From: Rathayibacter sp. VKM Ac-2879
GTDB taxonomy: Bacteria > Actinomycetota > Actinomycetes > Actinomycetales > Microbacteriaceae
Reading direction: 5' to 3'
Assembly (NCBI RefSeq): GCF_015351245.1
Contig: NZ_JADKSO010000001.1
Location: forward strand, 930,001 to 994,000
DNA: 64,000 nucleotides
The stretch's first letter is position 1. Each line of letters begins with the position of its first letter. Below are positions 57,030-64,000 of this stretch, in pieces. The position numbers and the translations under genes were made by a program. The notes beneath the pieces were generated by a model. It did not search any database. It was given only the letters and a program-made list of their open reading frames with translations, and was not told the DNA's origin.

Positions 57030-59627
57030 ATGCCGACGTGGTTACCGAGGAGCGGCGCCTCCGTCGTCCGCCCCCTGCGGCTGCTGCTCCGGCGTCCCGC
57101 GACGGTCGGACTGACGCTCGTCCTCCTCGTCGCGAGCGCCATCGCGGGGACCCTGTTCGGCCCGGCGAGCGCCGAGACGCAGTCCTGGTGGGCGGCGAGC
57201 GCCGACACGACACTCGACGGGCGACCGTGGACGGCCGTGACGGCCCTGCTGGTCGCCTCCGACCCGGTGCAGCTCCTGCTCGACGTCGTCCTCCTCCTCG
57301 CGATGCTGGTCGCCGCCGAGCATCGGCTGGGCGCGCGCCGCACCGTCGTCGCCTTCCTCCTCACCGGTGCCGTCGGCGCGGCCCTCGGCACCGCGCTGCA
57401 GAGCATCGGCGACGCCGCGGGGGAGTGGTGGGCCAGCGACACCATCGGCGACCACACCTTCGACCCGCTCATCGGCGCCGTCGGAGCCCTGACCGCAGCC
57501 ACCGCGTTCATGGGCGCGCTGTGGCGCCGGCGACTCCGGGTCGCGATCTTCGCCATGGTGCTCATGTTCGTGCTCTATGCCGGCGACTCCGCCGACGTCT
57601 ACCGTCTTCTCGCAGGAGGTGCCGGGCTCGCCGTCGGCGCGGTCATGGCCAGCGGAGTCGGTGCGCTGCGGCCCCAGCGGCCGGCACGCAGCTCGCACCG
57701 GGAGTCGCGCGCTCTGCTGGCGGCCGTCGTCGCCGTGACCGCCATCGGCCCGCTCGTCGCTGTCCTCTCCGACTCCGGGTATGGCCCGTTCTCCTTCCTG
57801 GGCAAGCTGCTGCAGAGCGCCTTCACGGGGACGACCGATCTCGAGGACCCGTGCAGCCGCGCCGTGCGCCACTGCGCCCACCACGTGCGCCTCAGCCTTG
57901 TCGCCCCGGGGCCGATCTTGCTCACCTTCGTCCCCCTGATCCTCCTGCTCGTCGCGGCCTACGGGCTGCGGTCGGGCCGGAGGCTCGGGCTGTGGCTCGC
58001 GATCGGCGTGAACCTCGCGATCGCCGTGCTCGAGATCTTCTCGCTGCAGCGCGCGGCCAGGCACCCGGAGTTCCGCTACTACGCCGAATACCTGCTCTGG
58101 GTCGCGACGACCGTGCTCGTCCCCCTCGCCGTCGTCGCGGTGCTGATCGCCGGGAGACGGCACTTCCGGATCCGCGCTCCGCGTCGCGCGACGCGATTGT
58201 GGTCGCGGGTCGTCGCGGCGGGCTTCGTCATCACCCTCGGCGGGTATCTCATGCTCTCGTCGAGCGTCCGCACGGGCGGCGAGCCGATAGTGGGGCTTGG
58301 GCGCCTCCTCCTCGACGGCCTGCTCCGTTTCGTGCCCGTCAGCTTCCTCGGCGGCGCGGGCCTTCTCGCGGTGCCGCGGCAGCCGCTCGCGCGCTTCGTG
58401 TTCGAGTGGGCGGGGCCGATCTTCTGGCTGGTGGTCATCGTGGCGGTGGTGGCCCTGCTGCACGCCACCGACGTCCAGCGGGTGAGGGGAGACGAGGCGC
58501 GCTATCGCCATCTCCTCGCGCGCCACGGCGCGGGGAGCCTCGGCCATCAGGGCACGTGGGAGGGCAACGCGCATTGGATCGCGGCCGACGGCGAGGCCGG
58601 CGTCGCCTACCGGGTCGTGGGAGGTGTCGCGATCACGCTCTCCGATCCGGCGTGCGCGCCCGAGAGGCGGGCGAGGACCGTGGCCGAGTTCGTGCGTTTC
58701 TGCGACGAGCGCAGCTGGACGCCGGTCTTCTACAGCGTCCACGACGAGCTTCTGCCGATCTTCGACGAACTCGGCTGGTCGCGCGTCTCGGTCGGAGAAG
58801 AGACGATCATCGAGCTCGGCAATTTCGAGCTGACCGGCAAGCACTGGCAGAAGGTGCGCTATCCGCTCAACCGCGGCATCAAGCTGGGCATCGAGGCCGT
58901 CTGGACGAGCTGGCCGGAACTCTCGCTCGGGATGGCCAGCCAGATCGTCGACCTCTCGGAGCGCTGGGTGGCCGAGAAGGCGCTGCCCGAGATGGGCTTC
59001 ACCCTCGGAGGCATCGAAGAGGTGCGCGACCCGGACGTCGCGCTCCTGCTCGCGGTCGGCCCCGACGGCGTGCTGCAGGGCGTGACGAGCTGGCTGCCCG
59101 TGCACCGAGAGGGTCGCATCGTCGGGTGGACCCTCGACTTCATGCGCCGCTCCGATGACGCGATGCCCGGGATCATGGAGTTCCTCATCGCCTCCGCTGC
59201 CCTGCACGCGCAGGAGGAGGGCGCCGAGATGCTCTCGCTCTCGGGAGCCCCTCTCGCGACCGCTCCCGTGGCCGAGGGCGAGGAGCCGCCCGAGCCGACG
59301 GCTCTCTCGCGGCTGCTCGAGTTCCTCTCGCGCACGCTCGAGCCGGCTTACGGATTCACGTCCCTCTTCCGCTTCAAGGCGAAGTTCCATCCGCGCTACG
59401 TCGGCCTCTGGATGGCGTACCCGGACGCGTTGCAGCTGCCGCGGATCGGCGCGGCCCTCGGGCGCGCCTACCTGCCCGACCTCACCGCGCGCGAAGCGCT
59501 CGCGTTCGCACGCACGCTCGGCGCCCGCCCCGACGAGAAGGCTGCAGAGCGGCCAGCGGCGAAGACCCCGGAGAAGCCGGCGGGGCCGAACGAGACCGCC
59601 GCGAAGGAGCCCGACAAAGCGGGTTGA
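57030..59627 (+). CDS. MprF-like aminoacyl-phosphatidylglycerol synthase with rhomboid-like N-terminus
   Basis: An 865-residue protein. Residues about 20-210 look like a rhomboid-type six-helix domain (LGARRTVVAFLLTGAVGAALG, then PLIGAVGALTAATA) in which the GxSG Ser and the catalytic His are not where expected. About 280-480 hold further helices. From about 490 on lies the DUF2156/LPG-synthase domain (RYRHLLARHGAGSLGHQGT and WTLDFMRRSDDAMPGIMEFL). The C-tail is a charged, Pro/Lys-rich linker. It should transfer an amino acid, probably lysine, from tRNA to phosphatidylglycerol. Confidence 0.83.
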   Translation: MPTWLPRSGASVVRPLRLLLRRPATVGLTLVLLVASAIAGTLFGPASAETQSWWAASADTTLDGRPWTAVTALLVASDPVQLLLDVVLLLAMLVAAEHRLGARRTVVAFLLTGAVGAALGTALQSIGDAAGEWWASDTIGDHTFDPLIGAVGALTAATAFMGALWRRRLRVAIFAMVLMFVLYAGDSADVYRLLAGGAGLAVGAVMASGVGALRPQRPARSSHRESRALLAAVVAVTAIGPLVAVLSDSGYGPFSFLGKLLQSAFTGTTDLEDPCSRAVRHCAHHVRLSLVAPGPILLTFVPLILLLVAAYGLRSGRRLGLWLAIGVNLAIAVLEIFSLQRAARHPEFRYYAEYLLWVATTVLVPLAVVAVLIAGRRHFRIRAPRRATRLWSRVVAAGFVITLGGYLMLSSSVRTGGEPIVGLGRLLLDGLLRFVPVSFLGGAGLLAVPRQPLARFVFEWAGPIFWLVVIVAVVALLHATDVQRVRGDEARYRHLLARHGAGSLGHQGTWEGNAHWIAADGEAGVAYRVVGGVAITLSDPACAPERRARTVAEFVRFCDERSWTPVFYSVHDELLPIFDELGWSRVSVGEETIIELGNFELTGKHWQKVRYPLNRGIKLGIEAVWTSWPELSLGMASQIVDLSERWVAEKALPEMGFTLGGIEEVRDPDVALLLAVGPDGVLQGVTSWLPVHREGRIVGWTLDFMRRSDDAMPGIMEFLIASAALHAQEEGAEMLSLSGAPLATAPVAEGEEPPEPTALSRLLEFLSRTLEPAYGFTSLFRFKAKFHPRYVGLWMAYPDALQLPRIGAALGRAYLPDLTAREALAFARTLGARPDEKAAERPAAKTPEKPAGPNETAAKEPDKAG

Positions 59628-59658
59628 GCTCCGCTGATTGCCCAACGCGCCGCACGCG

Positions 59659-61263
59659 TCAGAGCGGGATGTTGCCGTGCTTCTTCGCGGGGAGGCTCGC
59701 ACGCTTCGTGCGGAGCGCCCGGAGCGCCTTGACCACGGCGACCCGGGTCGCGGAGGGCTCGATGACTCCGTCGAGCTCGCCGCGCTCGGCGGCCAGGAAC
59801 GGGCTCGCGACGTTATAGGTGTACTCGTTCGCGAGGCGGGTACGCACCGCGGCCACGTCCTCTCCCGCCTCCTCCGCCTTGCGGATCTCGTTGCGGTAGA
59901 GGATGTTGACCGCGCCCTGGCCGCCCATGACCGCGATCTCGGCCGTCGGCCACGCGAGGTTGATGTCGGCCCCCAGCTGCTTGGAGCCCATCACGATGTA
60001 GGCGCCGCCGTAGGCCTTGCGCAGGATGACCGTGACGAGCGGGACCGTCGCCTCTGCGTAGGCGTAGAGGAGCTTCGCGCCTCGTCGGATCACGCCGGTC
60101 CACTCCTGATCGGTGCCCGGCAGGTAGCCCGGCACGTCGACCAGGGTCAGGATCGGGATCGAGAACGCGTCGCAGAACCGCACGAAGCGCGAGGCCTTCT
60201 CTCCGGCCTCGATGTTGAGCGTGCCGGCCATCGCGCTCGGCTGATTGGCGATGATGCCCACCGAACGCCCCTCCACGCGGCCGAAGCCGATGACGATGTT
60301 GGGCGCGAAGAGGGGCTGCACCTCGAGGAAGTCCCCGTCGTCGACGATGTGCTCGATGACGACGGTGACGTCGTAGGGCTGGTTGGGGCTGTCCGGGATG
60401 ACCGTGTCGAGGAATCGATCGGCGTCGGTGGACTCGAGGTCGACCTCGCCGTCGAAGACGGGAGTCGGTGAGAGGTTGTTGTCCGGGAGGAACGAGAGCA
60501 GGGTTCGCGCGTAGTCGAGTGCGTCGTTCTCGTCGCTCGCGAGATAGTGCGAGACCCCCGAGATCTTGTTGTGGGTGAGCGCACCCCCGAGCTCCTCCAT
60601 GCCGACGTCCTCGCCGGTGACGGTCTTGATCACGTCGGGGCCGGTGACGAACATCTGGCTGGTCTTGTCGACCATGATGACGAAGTCGGTGAGGGCGGGG
60701 GAGTAGACGGCGCCTCCCGCCGCGGGACCGCAGATGATCGAGATCTGGGGGATGACGCCGCTCGCCGCGGTATTGCGGCGGAAGATCTCGCCGTACTTGC
60801 CCAGGGCGACGACGCCTTCCTGGATGCGCGCCCCGCCGGAGTCGAGGATGCCGATGATCGGCACGCCCGTCTTGAGAGCGAGGTCCATGACCTTGATGAT
60901 CTTCTCGCCCGCGACCTCGCCGAGGGAGCCGCCGAAGATCGTGAAGTCCTGCGAGTAGACCGCCACCTGGCGTCCGTGGATCGTCCCCGTGCCGGTGACG
61001 ACCGCGTCGCCGTAGGGACGCTTCTTCTCCATCCCGAAGGCGTGCGTGCGGTGGCGCACGAACTCGTCGAGCTCGACGAACGACCCCGCGTCGAGGAGGG
61101 TGTCGATCCGCTCGCGTGCGGTCATCTTGCCCTTGGCGTGCTGCTTCTCGATCGCCGCCTCGCCGCTGGCCGTGACGGCCTCGTGGTAGCGGTTCCTGAG
61201 ATCCGCGATCTTCCCCGCGGTCGTGTACAGATCGGGCGCGGGACGTTCGGTGTTCGCGGTCAC
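59659..61263 (-). CDS. accD: acyl-CoA carboxylase beta subunit (carboxyltransferase)
   Basis: A 534-residue crotonase-fold enzyme. The two oxyanion segments are [20 protein letters not shown] and, in the second half, [20 protein letters not shown], with the adjacent [19 protein letters not shown]. Family length is 520-550. It moves CO2 from biotin to acetyl- or propionyl-CoA, working with the alpha subunit at 49404. GTG 61263 is the start. It is convergent with the MprF-like gene. Confidence 0.95.
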   Translation of the reverse strand: MTANTERPAPDLYTTAGKIADLRNRYHEAVTASGEAAIEKQHAKGKMTARERIDTLLDAGSFVELDEFVRHRTHAFGMEKKRPYGDAVVTGTGTIHGRQVAVYSQDFTIFGGSLGEVAGEKIIKVMDLALKTGVPIIGILDSGGARIQEGVVALGKYGEIFRRNTAASGVIPQISIICGPAAGGAVYSPALTDFVIMVDKTSQMFVTGPDVIKTVTGEDVGMEELGGALTHNKISGVSHYLASDENDALDYARTLLSFLPDNNLSPTPVFDGEVDLESTDADRFLDTVIPDSPNQPYDVTVVIEHIVDDGDFLEVQPLFAPNIVIGFGRVEGRSVGIIANQPSAMAGTLNIEAGEKASRFVRFCDAFSIPILTLVDVPGYLPGTDQEWTGVIRRGAKLLYAYAEATVPLVTVILRKAYGGAYIVMGSKQLGADINLAWPTAEIAVMGGQGAVNILYRNEIRKAEEAGEDVAAVRTRLANEYTYNVASPFLAAERGELDGVIEPSATRVAVVKALRALRTKRASLPAKKHGNIPL

Positions 61264-61339
61264 CCGCTCACCTTACCGGCGGCTTCGAGACCCCCACTTG
61301 TCGGGGCGGTACAGCGGACGGCGGCCACTTCGGGAGGAT

Positions 61340-61371
61340 CGCCACAAGCGGCGTCGGTACTGCTTGTGGCG
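61340..61371. repeat. hairpin in the accD-birA divergent region
   Basis: CGCCACAAGC (61340-61349) and GCTTGTGGCG (61362-61371) pair perfectly with a 12-base loop. It lies between divergent starts, so a regulatory site is more likely than a terminator. A biotin-linked operator is conceivable but not shown. Confidence 0.5.
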
Positions 61372-61406
61372 TGCGGGCCTGGGAGGGCCCTCGCGGGAGA
61401 CGCCGC

Positions 61407-61412
61407 TACCCT
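61407..61412 (+). promoter_or_regulatory. -10 box for a leaderless birA transcript
   Basis: TACCCT ends six bases before the birA ATG, the same layout as TATCCT at manC. No ribosome site is present, consistent with a leaderless message. Confidence 0.5.
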
Positions 61413-61418
61413 CGGGCC

Positions 61419-62186
61419 ATGCAGCTCCCGCTCTCGCGCTCCGTCTCACCGCACGTCCTCTGGCTCGACAGCGCGGGCTCGACGAACGACGAGCTCCGCG
61501 AGCGCGCGATCGCCCGGCCGGAGGCGTGGCCGCACCTGAGCGTCGTCGCCACCACCGACCAGCGGGCCGGCCGGGGGCGGCTCGGCCGCGTGTGGGAGGC
61601 GCCTGCGGGGCGCACCCTCGCGGCCTCGACCCTGGTCGACGCCTCCGCCGTGCCGCCGACCGCGCTCGGCTGGCTGCCGTTGCTCGCCGGGGCCGCGCTC
61701 GCACGATCGCTCGCGCCGCTCGTGGCGGCCCCCGTGACCGTCAAATGGCCCAACGACGTCCAGATCGACGGGAAGAAGGTCGCGGGCATCCTCGCCGAAC
61801 GCCTCCCCGACGGGCGGGTCGTCGTCGGCACCGGCGTGAACCTGCTCCTGAGCGCGGAGGAGCTGCCCGTCCCGACGGCGACATCGCTCACGCTCGCCGG
61901 GGCGGGGGAGGTGGGCGCCGACACGGTGCTCGCCGGCTTCCTCCGCGAGTTCTCGGCGCTGCTCGCGCCGCTGCTGGCGGGCGACGACGCCTGCCTCGAC
62001 GCCTCGGCCGAGGCCGTCGGGGCCGTGTGCTCCACGCTCGGCACCCGCGTGCGGGTCGAACTGCCCGGCGGTACGGTCGAGGAGGGTGCGGCCGTCGCTC
62101 TCGACGACGAGGGCCGCCTGGTGCTCGAGCGCGACGGTGCGCGTCTGGCGTTCTCGGCGGGCGACATCACCCACCTCCGGTCCTGA
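61419..62186 (+). CDS. birA: biotin-protein ligase
   Basis: A 255-residue BirA without the N-terminal DNA-binding domain. GSTNDELRERA, the ATP/biotinyl-AMP loop QRAGRGRLGRVWEAP, VKWPNDVQIDGKKVAGILAE and the C-terminal SH3-like part are all present. It attaches biotin to the AccA3 carrier, whose beta-subunit gene is its divergent neighbour. Confidence 0.95.
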   Translation: MQLPLSRSVSPHVLWLDSAGSTNDELRERAIARPEAWPHLSVVATTDQRAGRGRLGRVWEAPAGRTLAASTLVDASAVPPTALGWLPLLAGAALARSLAPLVAAPVTVKWPNDVQIDGKKVAGILAERLPDGRVVVGTGVNLLLSAEELPVPTATSLTLAGAGEVGADTVLAGFLREFSALLAPLLAGDDACLDASAEAVGAVCSTLGTRVRVELPGGTVEEGAAVALDDEGRLVLERDGARLAFSAGDITHLRS

Positions 62187-62190
62187 CGCC

Positions 62191-62685
62191 GTGGTCCGGC
62201 CGCACGACCCTCCCCCGCGCGAGCTCGCCCGGCTGACCCCGCGGGCGCGCGCGACCGTGCTCCCGGTGGCGGGATTCCTCCTGCTGACGTGGGCCGCGTT
62301 CTATTTCGCCGCGCAGTTCGAGCTCGCGGTGCAGCGCTGGATCATCGGGGTCGGCACGGCGGTGCTCGTGCTGCTGCTGTGTGCGCCGCCGCTCGTGCGG
62401 TGGGCGAGCATCCGCTATCGAGTGACGACCCGCGGGCTGTCCGCGCGTCGGGGGGTGCTGCACGTCCGTCGCGCCGAGCTGGTGTTCGACCCGCGCATGA
62501 GTGTCAGGGTCGAGCGGAGTCTCGCCCAGCGGCTCGCCCGATGCGGCGACGTCCGCATCGAGCAGGGCGGGGTGGAGGCGTTCACCGTGCGCGACCTCCC
62601 CGACCCCGAGCTCGCGGCCGCGGTGCTGCGCGACGCGATCGCGGCCGCGCCGCCTCCTGCCTGGCCGGCGCCCGAGGAGGCGTGA
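62191..62685 (+). CDS. PH-domain membrane protein
   Basis: A 164-residue protein with two membrane helices (about 20-60) and a bacterial PH (bPH2, YdbS-like) domain: IRYRVTTRGLSARRGVLHVRRAEL and a later GVEAFTVRDLPDPE. The GTG start lies five bases after the birA stop. Function is unknown; the family often sits at this locus in actinobacteria. Confidence 0.8.
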   Translation: MVRPHDPPPRELARLTPRARATVLPVAGFLLLTWAAFYFAAQFELAVQRWIIGVGTAVLVLLLCAPPLVRWASIRYRVTTRGLSARRGVLHVRRAELVFDPRMSVRVERSLAQRLARCGDVRIEQGGVEAFTVRDLPDPELAAAVLRDAIAAAPPPAWPAPEEA

Positions 62686-62741
62686 GCGCGCGGATACCAT
62701 GGAGCCGCCCCGCGACTGCGGGCGGAGACGGAGGGTGCGCG

Positions 62742-63872
62742 ATGCGTGTCGGCGTGATCGGAGGCGGCCAGCTCGCCCGGATGATGATCCCAGCGGCGGT
62801 GGAGCTCGGCATCGAGATCGCGGTGCTGGCCGAGACCGAAGGAGCCCCGGCTGGCCTTGCCGCGACCCGGGTCGGCGACTACCGCGACGCCGAGACCGTG
62901 CTGGCCTTCGCCGAGACGGTCGATGTGGTGACGTTCGACCACGAGCACGTGCCGCAGCCGATCCTCCGCGAGCTCGTCGCGCGCGGCGTCGCCGTGCATC
63001 CCGGACCCGATGCCCTGCTGTTCGCGCAGGACAAGCTGATGATGCGACGACGGTTGAGCGAGCTGGGCGTCCCCGTGCCGGACTGGGCCGAGGTCTCGTC
63101 GCCCGACGACCTCGAGGCGTTCCTCGACGAGCACGGCGGACGTGCGGTCGTCAAGACGGCGCGGGGCGGCTACGACGGCAAGGGCGTGCGCGTGGTGCGC
63201 GGTGCACACGACGTCGACGACTGGTTCACGGCGCTCGCCGAGGACGGCCGCGGCGGCTCGCTGCTGGTGGAGGAGCTCGTCGAGTTCCGCCGCGAGCTCG
63301 CTCAGCTGCTGGCCCGGCGTCCCTCTGGCGAGAGCATCCTCTGGCCCGTCGTCGAATCGGTGCAGCGCGAGGGAGTCTGTGCCGAGGTGATCGCGCCGGC
63401 TCCCGCCTCGGCAGGCCGCGTCGCCATGGCCGCCGCCGAGATCGCCGAGACGATCGCCGAGAGCCTCGGCGTCACCGGCGTCCTCGCCGTCGAACTGTTC
63501 GAGACGACCGACGAGCGGATCCTCGTCAACGAGCTGGCGATGCGCCCGCACAACAGCGGCCATTGGAGCATGGACGGCTCGACCACCTCGCAGTTCGAGC
63601 AGCACCTGCGTGCGGTCCTCGATCTGCCGCTCGGCGCGACAGGCTGCCGCGAGCGGTGGGCCGTGATGGTCAACGTCCTCGGCGGGCCGGTGGGGGAGTC
63701 GCTGACGGACCGCTATCCGCAGGCGCTGGCCCACCATCCCGCCGTGAAGGTGCACAACTACGGCAAAGAGACCCGGCCGGGCCGCAAGGTCGGACACGTC
63801 ACGGCGACGGGCGAGGAGCTCGACCTGGTGGTGTACGAGGCGCGCGCCGCAGCGGCTCTTCTCACGGACTGA
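62742..63872 (+). CDS. purK: 5-(carboxyamino)imidazole ribonucleotide synthase
   Basis: A 376-residue ATP-grasp protein with IGGGQLARMMIPAAVELG at the N-terminus, the ATP loop KTARGGYDGKGVR and the metal/substrate region ELAMRPHNSGHWSMDG. It carboxylates AIR with ATP and bicarbonate in purine synthesis. GGAGGG lies about seven bases before the ATG. purE follows. Confidence 0.96.
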   Translation: MRVGVIGGGQLARMMIPAAVELGIEIAVLAETEGAPAGLAATRVGDYRDAETVLAFAETVDVVTFDHEHVPQPILRELVARGVAVHPGPDALLFAQDKLMMRRRLSELGVPVPDWAEVSSPDDLEAFLDEHGGRAVVKTARGGYDGKGVRVVRGAHDVDDWFTALAEDGRGGSLLVEELVEFRRELAQLLARRPSGESILWPVVESVQREGVCAEVIAPAPASAGRVAMAAAEIAETIAESLGVTGVLAVELFETTDERILVNELAMRPHNSGHWSMDGSTTSQFEQHLRAVLDLPLGATGCRERWAVMVNVLGGPVGESLTDRYPQALAHHPAVKVHNYGKETRPGRKVGHVTATGEELDLVVYEARAAAALLTD

Positions 63873-63933
63873 CACCTATCATGGGGCGCGTGACGCGCCA
63901 CAACCCTGCACCCGACTCCTCCGGAGCCCTCTC

Positions 63934-64000
63934 GTGAGCGCGGAGGCGCTGGTCAACGGGCCGTCGCCGCTCGTCGGCGTCGTGATGGGCTCGGACTCGG
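63934..64000 (+). CDS. purE: N5-CAIR mutase PurE (N-terminal part)
   Basis: The window ends after 22 codons. From GTG 63934 the frame gives a short leader then GVVMGSDS, the PurE phosphate-binding motif. purK precedes it by 61 bases, as in most bacteria. A short 18-codon frame (63881-63937) overlaps its start and is probably non-coding. Confidence 0.9.
   Translation, partial: MSAEALVNGPSPLVGVVMGSDS

Noticed and set aside
57042-59702. 886-codon minus-strand frame opposite the MprF-like gene
   Set aside because: The plus-strand protein has recognisable domains and helices; this one is charged and featureless.
63881-63937. Short open frame (18 codons) overlapping the purE start
   Set aside because: A TATCAT string and an overlap with the purE GTG make a leader peptide conceivable, but nothing else supports it; it is more likely untranslated leader.

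Overview
The window is about 64 kb of high-GC (roughly 70 percent) actinobacterial chromosome. RamB next to GTP-dependent PEP carboxykinase, a biotin-dependent acyl-CoA carboxylase with separate alpha, beta and epsilon subunits, an IrrE-type regulator, many GTG starts and short overlapping operons all fit. DUF559 proteins and the gene order suggest a Microbacteriaceae member (Rathayibacter, Clavibacter or Frigoribacterium type). The genus is an inference. No rRNA, tRNA, CRISPR array, transposase, integrase or phage gene was seen.

Layout. 1-3186: end of aroQ, a tandem hotdog thioesterase and pckG (minus strand). 3368-5946: ramB, then a DUF559 protein gene bracketed by two nearly identical long palindromes. 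5960-11408: a SorC-type regulator divergent from glpD, glpF and glpK (glycerol uptake and catabolism). 11515-21359: a complete RiPP locus that I recognise as a daptide cluster. It holds an RRE accessory protein, an aminotransferase, an alcohol-dehydrogenase-like oxidative decarboxylase, three precursor peptides ending in Ala-Thr, a methyltransferase, an extra YcaO protein, an M50 intramembrane protease with an RRE-like front, and a three-gene ABC exporter. 21464-24410: small membrane protein, HAD phosphatase, trpS and exonuclease III. 24594-28565: fructose PTS operon with its DeoR-type regulator. 28728-33497: a YihY-type membrane protein and the succinate dehydrogenase operon sdhCDAB. 33634-35980: a GT4 glycosyltransferase divergent from a mannose-1-phosphate guanylyltransferase gene.

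36188-47737 is a nucleoside import and salvage region: BMP lipoprotein, ABC ATPase, two permeases, cytidine deaminase, thymidine phosphorylase, adenosine deaminase, an orphan PTS EIIA/EIIB pair, a phosphohexomutase and purine nucleoside phosphorylase. 47834-64000 holds an LpdA-like quinone reductase, acyl-CoA carboxylase genes (alpha, epsilon and beta scattered on the minus strand with Maf), a TRAM-type RNA methyltransferase, a two-component system with a third degenerate kinase-like membrane protein, an MprF-like aminoacyl-phosphatidylglycerol synthase with a rhomboid-like front, birA, a PH-domain protein, purK and the start of purE.

The most unusual content is the daptide locus. Its expected product is a set of hydrophobic peptides whose C-terminal Thr is converted to a dimethylated diamine. 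The locus also contains a YcaO protein with no obvious partner, so the product may carry a further modification. The palindrome-flanked DUF559 gene is the second most unusual item. All motif calls were made by eye, and no database search was run.
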